NCBI GenBank assembly: GCA_018262795.1
Contig: JADFDM010000010.1
Location: 62,001 to 126,000 of the forward strand
Direction of reading: 5' to 3'
Length of the DNA stretch: 64,000 nucleotides
DNA from: Sphingobacteriales bacterium
Lineage (GTDB): Bacteria; Bacteroidota; Bacteroidia; Chitinophagales; LD1
Part shown: piece by piece, positions 42,206 through 51,325 of the stretch
Layout: each line of letters opens with the position of its first letter
Numbering within the stretch: the stretch's first letter is position 1
Made by a program: the position numbers and the translations under genes
Notes under the pieces: generated by a model
What the model was told of the DNA's origin: nothing
What the model saw: the letters and a program-made list of their open reading frames with translations, nothing else
Databases searched by the model: none

Positions 42206-42976
42206 TTACCAGTTTTTCCAGAAGGCCTTATTGCCGTTCCATGTTTTATTTAAGTGATTTAAATCGCGCTCCGTATCTACGCATTCCCAATTCCCATCGT
42301 GTTTATACACCATTATTTCTCCCTTAGGGGCTAATTGTTCTAACACCCCGAATTCAAAATCGCAATTCACATCGCGGTTTAAATAACTCAACAGTTTTTG
42401 GTTAATCACCATAAATCCTCCGTTGATTAACCCGGTAGCCACTTGAGGTTTTTCCTCGAAAGAAATGACTTGATTGCCTTCCACATTCAATTCACCAAAA
42501 CGACTTGGTGGGCGCACCCCGGTGATGGTAACCAATTTGCCATGCGCTTGGTGAAATGCAATGGTTTTAGCTATATCTACATCGCATAAGCCATCGCCAT
42601 AGGTGAGCAGATGATCGCCCTCCTCTAACACATGTTCCGCTTGTTTTATTCTTGAACCTTTTAAGTTTTCTACCCCCGTGTCCAACAAGGTAACATTCCA
42701 ATTTTCATCGGCTTTTTGACCCAACTGTTGGAACTTATTTTCGTTCAACTGTATAGCAAAATCATTGATTAGATGATAATTAAAAAAATATTGTTTAATG
42801 ACCTGCGCTTTGTAGCCTAAGAGGATAACGAATTCGTTTAACCCAAAGCCGGAGTAGTATTTCATGATATGCCACAAAATTGGTTTGCCGCCAATTTCAA
42901 CCATCGGTTTTGGAATAGTTTCAGTAATGTGTCCTAATCGGCTGCCATAGCCACCAGCCATGATGATTACTTTCAT
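42206..42976 (-). CDS. rfbF: Glucose-1-phosphate cytidylyltransferase
   Basis: This 256-aa nucleotidyltransferase opens MKVIIMAGGYGSRLGHITE with PKPMVEIGGKPILWHIMKYY, the hallmark of RfbF, which makes CDP-glucose from CTP and glucose 1-phosphate. LLTYGDGLCDVDI holds the metal-binding Asp, and the C-terminal EFGVLEQLAPKGEIMVYKHDG agrees. It supplies the committed precursor of CDP-deoxysugars for the neighbouring epimerase, RmlC-like and RmlD-like enzymes. Confidence 0.93.
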   Translation of the reverse strand: MKVIIMAGGYGSRLGHITETIPKPMVEIGGKPILWHIMKYYSGFGLNEFVILLGYKAQVIKQYFFNYHLINDFAIQLNENKFQQLGQKADENWNVTLLDTGVENLKGSRIKQAEHVLEEGDHLLTYGDGLCDVDIAKTIAFHQAHGKLVTITGVRPPSRFGELNVEGNQVISFEEKPQVATGLINGGFMVINQKLLSYLNRDVNCDFEFGVLEQLAPKGEIMVYKHDGNWECVDTERDLNHLNKTWNGNKAFWKNW

Positions 42977-42998
42977 AAGAGCACGAAAATAGAAGAAT

Positions 42999-43970
42999 TT
43001 AGCTGACTGTTGGGGGCGATTGGCGGAGGAAATAGAAATAGTCGCGGTAATACTTTAACCGTAAAGGATTCTTGACAATAGCTTGTTTAAAAAACCACAT
43101 CGCTTCCGTTTTATTCCCCTCATAAAATAGTTTTTTACCTATGTACCAATAAAAATGGGACTCATCGTTGGCGAACTCCTCATCTAACTTTTTCTCAAAT
43201 CCGGTGAGCAAATCAAGCCTTCCGGTTTGCAAATAGTCAATACCATTTTTCTGTCGCTGCTCGTATAGTTCTTTTACTATCTGTGATGCAAATAATTTTC
43301 TTCTTCCATTGTAGGTAAACGTTCTTGTTACTGAATTTTGCGAAAGTCGGTAGTAATACAAAACCGCTGGCAGATTAGCTACTTTAAATTTTTCCATAGC
43401 AAGTAGAATCCAATCATAATCTTCTGCACCTATCCGATCAAAATATTCGCGGTAGCCACCAATAGTATCATAGACTTCTCTACGAATCATGATAGAAGAA
43501 CCGCAAAACGGAATAAGGTCGGGAATTTTTTTACTAATCTCTTCGTGCCCTGTCGGATATTGAGAAGTACTCACAGATTTATCTCCTCGCGCGTCTATGT
43601 ATGAAAAATTTGTGCCTACCAAAGCAATTTCAAAATGTCTTGTCAAAAATTCAAATTGAAGTTGCAAACGACTTAAATCAGAAAAATCATCGGCATCTTG
43701 AAAAGCAATGAAATCACCTTTTGCCTGTGCTATTAAATTATTCCATGTTTTTAAGTATCCAAGATTAGTTTTGTTGTGGCAAAGCTTTATTCGCGTATCT
43801 TTTTGCGCATACGCTTCAATGAGGTTTCGAGTATTATCGGTGGAGGCATCATCGGCAATTAGGAGTTCAATGTTTTGGTATGTTTGGCTCAATATACATT
43901 CAATTGCTTGCGCTAAAAATGCACTGGCGTTGTAAGCGGGCATCAATATTGAAATCAATGGCGGACTCAT
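42999..43970 (-). CDS. Family 2 glycosyltransferase
   Basis: This 323-aa GT-A enzyme has SILMPAYNASAFLAQAIECI, LLIADDASTDNTRNLI and the metal-site FQDADDFSDLSRL. The C-terminal region (about 235-323) has helix pairs with NDESHFYWYIGKKLFYEGN, a TPR-like feature sometimes seen in such proteins. It overlaps the next upstream GT2 gene by 4 nt (ATGA type), so both are translated from one message. Acceptor and donor are unknown. Confidence 0.87.
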   Translation of the reverse strand: MSPPLISILMPAYNASAFLAQAIECILSQTYQNIELLIADDASTDNTRNLIEAYAQKDTRIKLCHNKTNLGYLKTWNNLIAQAKGDFIAFQDADDFSDLSRLQLQFEFLTRHFEIALVGTNFSYIDARGDKSVSTSQYPTGHEEISKKIPDLIPFCGSSIMIRREVYDTIGGYREYFDRIGAEDYDWILLAMEKFKVANLPAVLYYYRLSQNSVTRTFTYNGRRKLFASQIVKELYEQRQKNGIDYLQTGRLDLLTGFEKKLDEEFANDESHFYWYIGKKLFYEGNKTEAMWFFKQAIVKNPLRLKYYRDYFYFLRQSPPTVS

Positions 43971-45019
43971 AGTGGCTGATGAAATAATGACTTTACCAGA
44001 AATCGGATTCTGTCTTTCCCTGAATAATCCGTATAAGATTGAAAGTTTCTACAAAAAAAACTTTGATAGGCCGCTAAGCCTTTTGCTGAATTTTGCTGAC
44101 AGAACAACAACCACTTCTGTGCTATAAATCGGCTAAATTGTTCCTGCGGTTCAATTACTTTCTTGGTTTGATTGGCGGCAATTAATTTCAATAAAAATGT
44201 TGCCAAGGTTTTAAAATCACTCCCTTTTACAAATAGCGAGGGGTCGGTAAAATCAAAATACTCGTTATTGGCCACAGTGATAAAATGGTTAAACAATCGA
44301 AAAGTTTCCTGGTCTATTCTATCTACCAATTGCAATAAATTCTTTTCACGAAAATTCAGTGTTGCAATTTTTTGAACATCAGCATGCTTCACCCCAATGT
44401 TAGCATCGTGCGTGCGATAATTCAATAAATAGGAAGGAACTATCCCAATCTGTCCGCCAGCCTTGTAAATGTCTAACCAAAGTGCGTAATCTTCGGCATG
44501 TAGTGCATCCGGGTTATAGGCTAACTGATGATTTCTCAAAAAATCAGTACGGATAATTACACTTGGATGATTGAGATGGCATGAAAAAAGCAAAAGTGTT
44601 TTAAGCAGAGTGGGATTTGTTTCAAATTTAATTTTATTGCCCGAAGGAATTTTTGTAATCCAAGAACCGGCTACTGTTATTTCGGGATGGGTTTCCATAT
44701 ATGCCACTTGCTCTGCTATCCTTTGGGGCATGCTCACATCATCGGCATCCATTCGCACGATATATTTGCCTTGCGCTAATTGAATTCCCTTGTTCAAGTT
44801 TGCAATCAAGCGAGAGTTCATGTTATTTTTTACATACCGTATTCGCTGATCACTATAATTCAAAATAATTTCTTCCGTTCTGTCCGTTGAGCCATCATTA
44901 ATAATCAGAAACTCAAAATCGGTGAAAGATTGAGAAAGAATACTTTCTATGGCCTCGCCTAAGTATTTCTCACCATTGTACACCGGCATTAATACTGTAA
45001 CTGTAACAGGATAGTTCAT
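43967..45019 (-). CDS. Family 2 glycosyltransferase
   Basis: This protein of about 350 aa contains VTVLMPVYNGEKYLGEAIES, FLIINDGSTDRT and the metal-site RMDADDVSMPQRI. I start it at the ATG of MNYPVTVTVL (45019), as the GT-A strand should begin within a few residues of the N terminus; a longer frame from 45088 would add an unlikely Cys-rich lead. Its motifs nearly repeat those of the enzyme at 36571. Confidence 0.86.
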   Translation of the reverse strand: MNYPVTVTVLMPVYNGEKYLGEAIESILSQSFTDFEFLIINDGSTDRTEEIILNYSDQRIRYVKNNMNSRLIANLNKGIQLAQGKYIVRMDADDVSMPQRIAEQVAYMETHPEITVAGSWITKIPSGNKIKFETNPTLLKTLLLFSCHLNHPSVIIRTDFLRNHQLAYNPDALHAEDYALWLDIYKAGGQIGIVPSYLLNYRTHDANIGVKHADVQKIATLNFREKNLLQLVDRIDQETFRLFNHFITVANNEYFDFTDPSLFVKGSDFKTLATFLLKLIAANQTKKVIEPQEQFSRFIAQKWLLFCQQNSAKGLAAYQSFFCRNFQSYTDYSGKDRIRFLVKSLFHQPL

Positions 45020-45167
45020 TTTGGATTTAAATCGTTCTAAAGAAAACAAAAAGTTTGATGCCTTACAGATCCAACAAGTTCTTTCCATTACTATCCAGCG
45101 ATTGTTCGCTTTTTAGTCATTGCTCTATGGTTAGTGTGGCTGAGGTTTCGCGACCGACTTCATGGTT

Positions 45168-46172
45168 TTAAAGTTGCTTTAGGGGGTGGTAGTATTCTTT
45201 ATACCAACCGACAAATTTTTTCAACCCTTCTTCAATGGAGGTTTGAGGGGCAAACCCCGTATCCTTCATCAGAGGTTCAATATCAGCAAAAGTTCGAGGC
45301 ATGTCACCGGCCTGCATGGGCAAAAAATTCTTTGTCGCTTTCTTCCCAAGTTCCTCTTCTAATACTTCAATAAAATATTGGAGTTTAACGGGCTTGTTGT
45401 TGCCAATGTTATACAATTTGTAGGGGGCATCTCCATCGGTTTCTTCAATAGGAATATGCTTCATTACTTTACAGATTCCCTCAGTGATATCCTCTATATA
45501 GGTAAAATCGCGCTCCATATTGCCATTGTTGAAAACGTCAATGGGCTGCCCTTCTGTGATTGCCTTTGCAAACTTAAAATAAGCCATGTCAGGTCGCCCC
45601 CAAGGGCCATAAACCGTAAAAAAGCGCAAGCCGGTGGTAGGTAAGCGGAACAAGTGGCTGTAGGTGTATGCCATTAATTCATTTGCCCGTTTCGTAGCTG
45701 CGTAAAGGTTAATAGGCTTTTCTACCGGGTCGCTGGTGGAAAATGGCACTTTCTTATTCTCTCCATAAACCGAACTGGAAGAAGCGTAAATCAAATGCTT
45801 AATAGCGGCATGACGGCTTGCCTCCAGGATGTTTACAAAGCCGGTAAGATTACTGTCTGAGTATTTAAGCGGATGTTCCAATGAATAGCGCACACCTGCC
45901 TGGGCGGCTAAATGCACCACATACTCCGGTTGAAATTTTTGGAATACAGATTGAATCTTAGCATTATCGGCAATATCAATTTCAAAAAAGTGAAACCTAT
46001 CAAATGATTCCAGTTGTTTCCGCCTGGCTTGCTTAAGAGATACATCGTAGTAGTCGTTGAGATTGTCTATACCAACTACGGTATAACCCTTCTGTAATAA
46101 TTTGCGCGAAGTATGGTACCCAATAAAGCCTGCGGCTCCGGTTACGATCACGGTGTTTTCTGTTGCTGGCAT
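45168..46172 (-). CDS. UDP-glucuronate 4-epimerase-like enzyme
   Basis: This 334-aa extended SDR has VIVTGAAGFIGYHTSRKLL, GIDNLNDYYDVSLKQAR, QAGVRYSLEHP, SSSSVYGENKKVPF and the YAATK catalytic pair, matching the GAE group that interconverts UDP-glucuronate and UDP-galacturonate. RFFTVYGPWGRPDMA and RDFTYIEDI complete the pattern. It would supply uronic acid to an acidic surface polysaccharide. It is separated from the genes on both sides by 79-218 bp and may have its own promoter. Confidence 0.87.
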   Translation of the reverse strand: MPATENTVIVTGAAGFIGYHTSRKLLQKGYTVVGIDNLNDYYDVSLKQARRKQLESFDRFHFFEIDIADNAKIQSVFQKFQPEYVVHLAAQAGVRYSLEHPLKYSDSNLTGFVNILEASRHAAIKHLIYASSSSVYGENKKVPFSTSDPVEKPINLYAATKRANELMAYTYSHLFRLPTTGLRFFTVYGPWGRPDMAYFKFAKAITEGQPIDVFNNGNMERDFTYIEDITEGICKVMKHIPIEETDGDAPYKLYNIGNNKPVKLQYFIEVLEEELGKKATKNFLPMQAGDMPRTFADIEPLMKDTGFAPQTSIEEGLKKFVGWYKEYYHPLKQL

Positions 46173-46390
46173 TTCGGTTTATTCATTATTTGCTTTATTC
46201 GAGTAGAGGGTAAAACTACCCTAATGTTAAGAGAGTGGTCCTGTTTTTAACTTGTTGTTTTGAACAATCGTACCAAGGATGAACGATACTATGAGTTCAG
46301 AATGACGAATATTTTTTCTTCTATCGAAAGTAACAAATGGCTCTGGTAAAATACTTTCACAGAGGCCCCTTCAAATTGTACCTTAGGCAA

Positions 46391-47164
46391 CTAAGAACGC
46401 TCGAAATAATAAACAAAGCCATGTGTGTAGGTACTTTTAAAAATAAAGCCTTGGGACAGTAAATGACTAAAGAGTTTGCTATTAGCATCATCTCCAACTT
46501 CCGGATAAAATGGATGCGTATCCAGGATAATTTTTTTTATACAATTTGGTAGGGTTTTGCTTAGTAAATGGATTTCTCCTCCTTCAATATCACAAAGCAA
46601 AATATTTGGCTTAAATTCTTCTATTTTCTCAGCAAAGTTAGCGGTAGGGACTTTCACCACTTCCTTTGTATCGTCAGGAAAAGTATTAGATGCCCAAAAA
46701 TCTTCAGATAAATAGAAGTTAACAGATGCCCCTAAAGAGGTATCATTCACTAAGAAGAGATTCTCGATTTTAATTGAAAAATTATTCAGCGCATAATTCT
46801 CTTTGATAATGGGAATTAAATTAGGGTTTGCTTCAAATGACCGAACATTATCTTCTCCAAGTATTTGTGCAGAGCAGATAGAATTGTATCCCATTCCTGT
46901 CCCAATTTCCAGCAGTTTATCTCCGGGCTGTAAAACGCGCTTTAATATGCTATGCTCCCCCCGTTCGTAAGATCCAACAAGGAATGATTTATAGATGTTG
47001 ATAGAGATTATTTTTCGGTCAATTTTTAGTTTTACTCCATTGAGATTAAAAAATGGAGCGTTAGAAAACGCTAAGTGCCAAGCAATTTTTGTCATCTTGA
47101 AAAAATCAGCTATTGACTTGGGTGCATACAGAAACTCTGAAATGAAAATCTTTATTTTTTTCAT
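46391..47164 (-). CDS. FkbM-family methyltransferase
   Basis: This 257-aa protein has an S-adenosylmethionine-binding motif, LLEIGTGMGYNSICSAQILG, then SFEANPNLIPIIKENYALN and LLCDIEGGEIHLL, as in FkbM-type O-methyltransferases. In glycan loci these cap or decorate sugars. It is one of the more A+T-rich genes of the cluster, and flanking gaps of 218 and 415 bp set it apart, which hints at separate acquisition. Confidence 0.82.
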   Translation of the reverse strand: MKKIKIFISEFLYAPKSIADFFKMTKIAWHLAFSNAPFFNLNGVKLKIDRKIISINIYKSFLVGSYERGEHSILKRVLQPGDKLLEIGTGMGYNSICSAQILGEDNVRSFEANPNLIPIIKENYALNNFSIKIENLFLVNDTSLGASVNFYLSEDFWASNTFPDDTKEVVKVPTANFAEKIEEFKPNILLCDIEGGEIHLLSKTLPNCIKKIILDTHPFYPEVGDDANSKLFSHLLSQGFIFKSTYTHGFVYYFERS

Positions 47165-47579
47165 AACTAGCTATTGGTAGATGAATGGGGTTTGTACATT
47201 TAGAATTGGCATGAGAAACAATCTTGTGCAATAATATTTTTACTAATTGCCTCTCTATTAATACGTGTAAGCCAAGCGATAGCAACCGGTACAAAAATTC
47301 TTGAATTCAGAGGGCCTTCTGCTAAGTCGGTTATAAAGTTCATTCGTTGGTTTTGTAGGTGCTGCTTAAAATATCAATGGTACGAATAAGCTATTACAAT
47401 TTTTCATTTCAGAGAAGTTATCCATTTAGATAGCTATTTTAGCCCGCGCCAAAGTGTCATTTTTATTGTTCTGTGGCAAGGTTCTCTAAAGTCATCTATA
47501 GCTGGATTTACTCATAGCCACATAAAGTAGATTGGCGTTTAAGAATGCCCCTAATTCGTAGGCTATGCGATTCTTGTTT
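47165..47579. other. Intergenic region in the polysaccharide locus
   Basis: This 415-bp gap between wzt and the FkbM-like gene has no recognised gene. On the minus strand a 47-codon frame (47343 to 47200, beginning MNFITDLAEG and ending DCFSCQF) looks protein-like but matches nothing I know. It could be a fragment left by an old rearrangement. Confidence 0.4.
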
Positions 47580-48854
47580 TCAATTAATAATCTGAGTTAC
47601 GATCCCTTCGGTATTAATATAGCCGGAAATGCTTGTTCCTTGCGTAAAACCAAAATGATTCCCCTGCTTGTCCACTTCCATCACTTCAAACGAAACACCG
47701 CAAATGATGTGGTCAAGAGTAGTGGTGGATGAACGCACTCCCAAATCAATAAAATATTTACCGGGAACAAATTTGGGTTCGGTAAGTAGTACTTTTAATG
47801 ACAGTGTGTCTGAGCCTTCAGGAAAAGCATAAGCTTCGCCCGATTCAAAAGTGCATATTCTTAATCCCGAAGTATCATTAATACCGAATCCAAACTCTAA
47901 TGCTGTAATGTTTCTATCAATACGCCTGACACTAAAAGTCAGCTCTAAGGGTTCTCTCCAGAAGAACTGCGATCTGGCTTCGATAGCTTCTATCCTCACC
48001 AATTTACCGTAACGTTCCATATCTCGGGAAAAATCGGCTATAGCTTTTCCTTCATTTATTTTGAGCGAATCCGCAAAATAATTTTTTATCCCCTCTTGGG
48101 TAGGGCCTTCAAACCCTACTCTGCCATTTCTAATTATCAATGTTTTGGAACACAAAGCATCTATGGCGGCCATGTTGTGGCTCACAAACAGAACCGTTCT
48201 TCCTTGTCCGCTTACATCTTTCAATTTCCCCAAACACTTTTTCTGAAACTCTGCATCGCCTACAGCTAGTACTTCATCCACAATTAATATTTCGGGATCT
48301 AAATGGGCCGCCACAGCAAAAGCAAGCCGCACATACATTCCGGAAGAGTATCGCTTGACAGGAGTATCAATGTATTTTTCAACGCCACTGAAAGCAACTA
48401 TTTCATCGAATTTTGAGCGAATCTCTGACTTGGTCATACCGAGAATAGCTCCATTCAGAAATGTATTTTCTTTGCCGGTCAGTTCCGGATGAAAACCGGT
48501 CCCTACTTCCAAAAGGGATGCTATTCTTCCTTTTATTTTGATTTGACCCTTGGTAGGCCCGGTCACTTTTGATAAAATTTTTAAGAGAGTAGATTTGCCG
48601 GCTCCATTCTTTCCAATGATTCCAAGAACCTCTCCCTGTTTTACTTCAAAATTTATATTTTGTAGTGCCCACACATATTCGGCATTTCCTTTTTCTGCTC
48701 GGGTATTCAGTTCTGTCACTTTTTCATAGGGGTCATCTAACCCGCGTAGCTTATACCACCATCGGTTCAGGTCGTGAGCCAAGGTGCCAGTACTCACAAC
48801 TCCCAGCTTGTATTGTTTATATAAATCTTCTATTTTTATTACAGTGTCAGCCAT
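47580..48854 (-). CDS. wzt: Polysaccharide ABC transporter ATP-binding protein (Wzt-like)
   Basis: This 424-aa protein has an ABC ATPase domain with Walker A GKNGAGKST at 81-89, signature SSGM (about 172-175) and Walker B EILIVDEVLAVGD. A C-terminal beta-sandwich (about 270-424, LELTFSVRRIDRN and YFIDLGVRS) resembles the Wzt carbohydrate-binding domain that recognises the capped end of O-antigen chains. It drives export of undecaprenyl-linked glycan together with the permease 12 bp upstream. Confidence 0.93.
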   Translation of the reverse strand: MADTVIKIEDLYKQYKLGVVSTGTLAHDLNRWWYKLRGLDDPYEKVTELNTRAEKGNAEYVWALQNINFEVKQGEVLGIIGKNGAGKSTLLKILSKVTGPTKGQIKIKGRIASLLEVGTGFHPELTGKENTFLNGAILGMTKSEIRSKFDEIVAFSGVEKYIDTPVKRYSSGMYVRLAFAVAAHLDPEILIVDEVLAVGDAEFQKKCLGKLKDVSGQGRTVLFVSHNMAAIDALCSKTLIIRNGRVGFEGPTQEGIKNYFADSLKINEGKAIADFSRDMERYGKLVRIEAIEARSQFFWREPLELTFSVRRIDRNITALEFGFGINDTSGLRICTFESGEAYAFPEGSDTLSLKVLLTEPKFVPGKYFIDLGVRSSTTTLDHIICGVSFEVMEVDKQGNHFGFTQGTSISGYINTEGIVTQIIN

Positions 48855-48866
48855 TTCTTCTCGTTT

Positions 48867-49748
48867 CTATACAGTATCCATGAAACTCTTTTCCACCTGA
48901 TTAAAAATGATGATGCCCATAAAAAGCACTACCGATGTAAAAGTAGCACTGTAAACCAGTAAGGCAGGCTCAAATACCCCCTGCCCAAATACGGAATACC
49001 TAAATGTTTCAATAATTCCTGTAACCGGATTTAGCATCAGCACCTGCCGCAAATGCCCACCGGTAGAACTGAGAGGGTAAATTACAGGAGTCGCATACAT
49101 CATAAGTTGTACACTAAATTGCAGTAGAAAAGTAAGATCGCGATACTTCGTGGTGAGCGATGAAAAAATAATACCTAAGCCCAGCCCCAACAACGCCATT
49201 AAAAGGATCAACAAAGGGATCAATAAAATTGTCCACTGAAAATGTAATTGAAATTGGCCATTGAGATAATACACTATGAATAAAAGGAAAAACAATCCGA
49301 GTTGAATGCCCAATTTCAAGAGATTGGAAATAACTATGGACAAGGGGGTCGTGAGCCTCGGAAAGTAAACTTTGCCAAAAATAGAAGCATTCGTTACAAA
49401 AATATTAGAGGTTTTGCTGAAGCAATCAGCAAAATAAGTCCACAATGTAACTCCCGACATATAGAATAAAATTGGTGGGATTCCATCGGTAGAGAGGCGG
49501 GCTACTTTAGTGAATACGATAAAGAAAATAAGTGTGGTTAGCACCGGCTGAATAATCAACCATAAAGGGCCCAGTATAGTCTGTTTGTAAATTGCAACAA
49601 AATCGCGTTGAACAAAAAGAGCAATCAAATCCCGGTACCGCCATACCTCTCCCAAATTAATATCTAGAAAATTTCTTTTCGGGGAGATGATCTCTGTCCA
49701 TCCCGTTTCCCCGCTGATTGCATTAGTGGACGGTTTTTTGCTCCTCAT
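48867..49748 (-). CDS. wzm: Polysaccharide ABC transporter permease (Wzm-like)
   Basis: This 293-aa ABC-2-type membrane protein has a cytosolic N terminus containing DLIALFVQRDFVAIYKQTIL (the coupling-helix region of Wzm/TagG proteins), about six transmembrane helices, and a final NQVEKSFMDTV stretch as usual. It pairs with Wzt to move finished chains across the inner membrane. It is the first gene of its pair, transcribed toward wzt. Confidence 0.92.
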   Translation of the reverse strand: MRSKKPSTNAISGETGWTEIISPKRNFLDINLGEVWRYRDLIALFVQRDFVAIYKQTILGPLWLIIQPVLTTLIFFIVFTKVARLSTDGIPPILFYMSGVTLWTYFADCFSKTSNIFVTNASIFGKVYFPRLTTPLSIVISNLLKLGIQLGLFFLLFIVYYLNGQFQLHFQWTILLIPLLILLMALLGLGLGIIFSSLTTKYRDLTFLLQFSVQLMMYATPVIYPLSSTGGHLRQVLMLNPVTGIIETFRYSVFGQGVFEPALLVYSATFTSVVLFMGIIIFNQVEKSFMDTV

Positions 49749-49919
49749 TTGAATAAATTAGCTAAGTCTCAACAATTCGCTTTTGCAAAGGGTAAGGATA
49801 ATCGGCTTTTATTGAATGCGCAAATAAAAAAAAATAATTAGTACAGACTCTATTTTTCGCAAATTGAAGAAATAGGATTGGCAGATAATTTCGCCATGCT
49901 ACACATCGAAAAAGTTGCT

Positions 49920-51281
49920 TTAAACTGAAAGAGGTTTTTTAATTTGTTTTCTCCCATTTCTGATACTCCCATTGACATTTAGATGTTGATTAACTAAAAT
50001 AAATGTAACAGCGAAAAACGGAAGAATAGGTATTCGATACCTTACTAAAGCTCCATAGTTGAAACTTGTAAGGCCGATGGCGGTTCCTAAAATAAAAATG
50101 AAAGGAATGCAAAACATAATGATGTGATCCTTCATGAGTACCGCGAGTAGTTTATACAATTTTTTATTGAAGAATACACGGGTAACAAAGAGGTATAAAA
50201 AAATGAAACTTTCAATCCCCGACAACAACATCACCGGGCTTCGAATTTGCCAGAAAAATGGCCCAAAAAGAGTTACGGTAATTGCTATTGGGGCACTTTT
50301 TAAAATTCCCATAGGGGTATATTGCATATTTTCTGCAATGGAATAAGTGGAGCCTCCCTGCGTAGTATGCCAACTCCTAAACCCTTCCGCTTTTTGCTGA
50401 AGGGAGTCTAAATCATACGATTCTACCATTTCACCCATACTGCGAACAAACAAAATGGAGGCAGCTATCCCTCCAGCTAATAGTACAGGCCCGATTAGAA
50501 ACCGAAGGATAGAACTTTGTATAGCGGTGCGATAATAGGTGACCGCCATAAGGAAGAGGCAAGGCAGGGTGGTAAACAAAATAAATCCACGGATGAAAGA
50601 GACGATAAACCCGGCAAGCAGTAAAGTTGAAATATTTAACAGGATGCGTTTCTTTAGAATAAAGGCAGAGTAAAAACTGTAAAACATGGCCAATATGCAG
50701 GAAAGCATAATAGAGTCTTTCCCCACAGCCGAACCCCAAAATACGACCGATGGAATAAAGAGAAAAGCGTAAGCGAACTGTTTGTGAAGCATCGGATAGA
50801 TTCCGGCCAACAAGCGGAAAACGACCCACTGAAACTTGTAAGATAGGTAAGCAAATAAGGCACATAAGGCAAAGTAAGAGTTGAAGCAAAGCAGGTTCAA
50901 AAGAGCACCTATCCTGATAGTAGTAAGACTTGCCGCACCTCGGCAAAGGTACCCCACACTATGAGCATTTGCCCATTGAAAACATTGATAGGGATAAGAA
51001 CTATTTGGTGAAAGAGTAAAGGAAAAAAAGGAACCGGGGTCGCTGAAGAATAGGCCAAATGTAGGCTCAATGGTATGGAAAAAGTTAATGCTGTCTCCTC
51101 CTCCATAATAAAGCAGGTAAATCAAAACAAAGCTAAAAGTGCCAATGAATTTAAAATGAAGACCCCTTAAATAGTATTTCTTGTAAAGAGGGTTTCGGCT
51201 ATTTTTCTTTACGGTATTTTTGGCAAGGAAATAAAAGAAGGCTACGTATAGCAAGCCTAAAACCCAATCAAAAGCATTCAT
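49920..51281 (-). CDS. Multi-spanning membrane protein, polymerase-like
   Basis: This 453-aa protein has about ten to twelve hydrophobic helices. A central segment, IPSVVFWGSAVGKDSIMLSC, occurs in a group of Bacteroidota polysaccharide-locus membrane proteins, and a larger soluble loop (about 280-330) may be periplasmic. Position in the locus suggests a Wzy-like polymerase or a flippase-associated protein, but no diagnostic catalytic motif is visible. It is divergent from asnB, with only 44 bp between their starts. Confidence 0.6.
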   Translation of the reverse strand: MNAFDWVLGLLYVAFFYFLAKNTVKKNSRNPLYKKYYLRGLHFKFIGTFSFVLIYLLYYGGGDSINFFHTIEPTFGLFFSDPGSFFSFTLSPNSSYPYQCFQWANAHSVGYLCRGAASLTTIRIGALLNLLCFNSYFALCALFAYLSYKFQWVVFRLLAGIYPMLHKQFAYAFLFIPSVVFWGSAVGKDSIMLSCILAMFYSFYSAFILKKRILLNISTLLLAGFIVSFIRGFILFTTLPCLFLMAVTYYRTAIQSSILRFLIGPVLLAGGIAASILFVRSMGEMVESYDLDSLQQKAEGFRSWHTTQGGSTYSIAENMQYTPMGILKSAPIAITVTLFGPFFWQIRSPVMLLSGIESFIFLYLFVTRVFFNKKLYKLLAVLMKDHIIMFCIPFIFILGTAIGLTSFNYGALVRYRIPILPFFAVTFILVNQHLNVNGSIRNGRKQIKKPLSV

Positions 51282-51325
51282 AACTTCTGCCCGAAATTAA
51301 CCGATTATTACATCTTTGTAATTCT

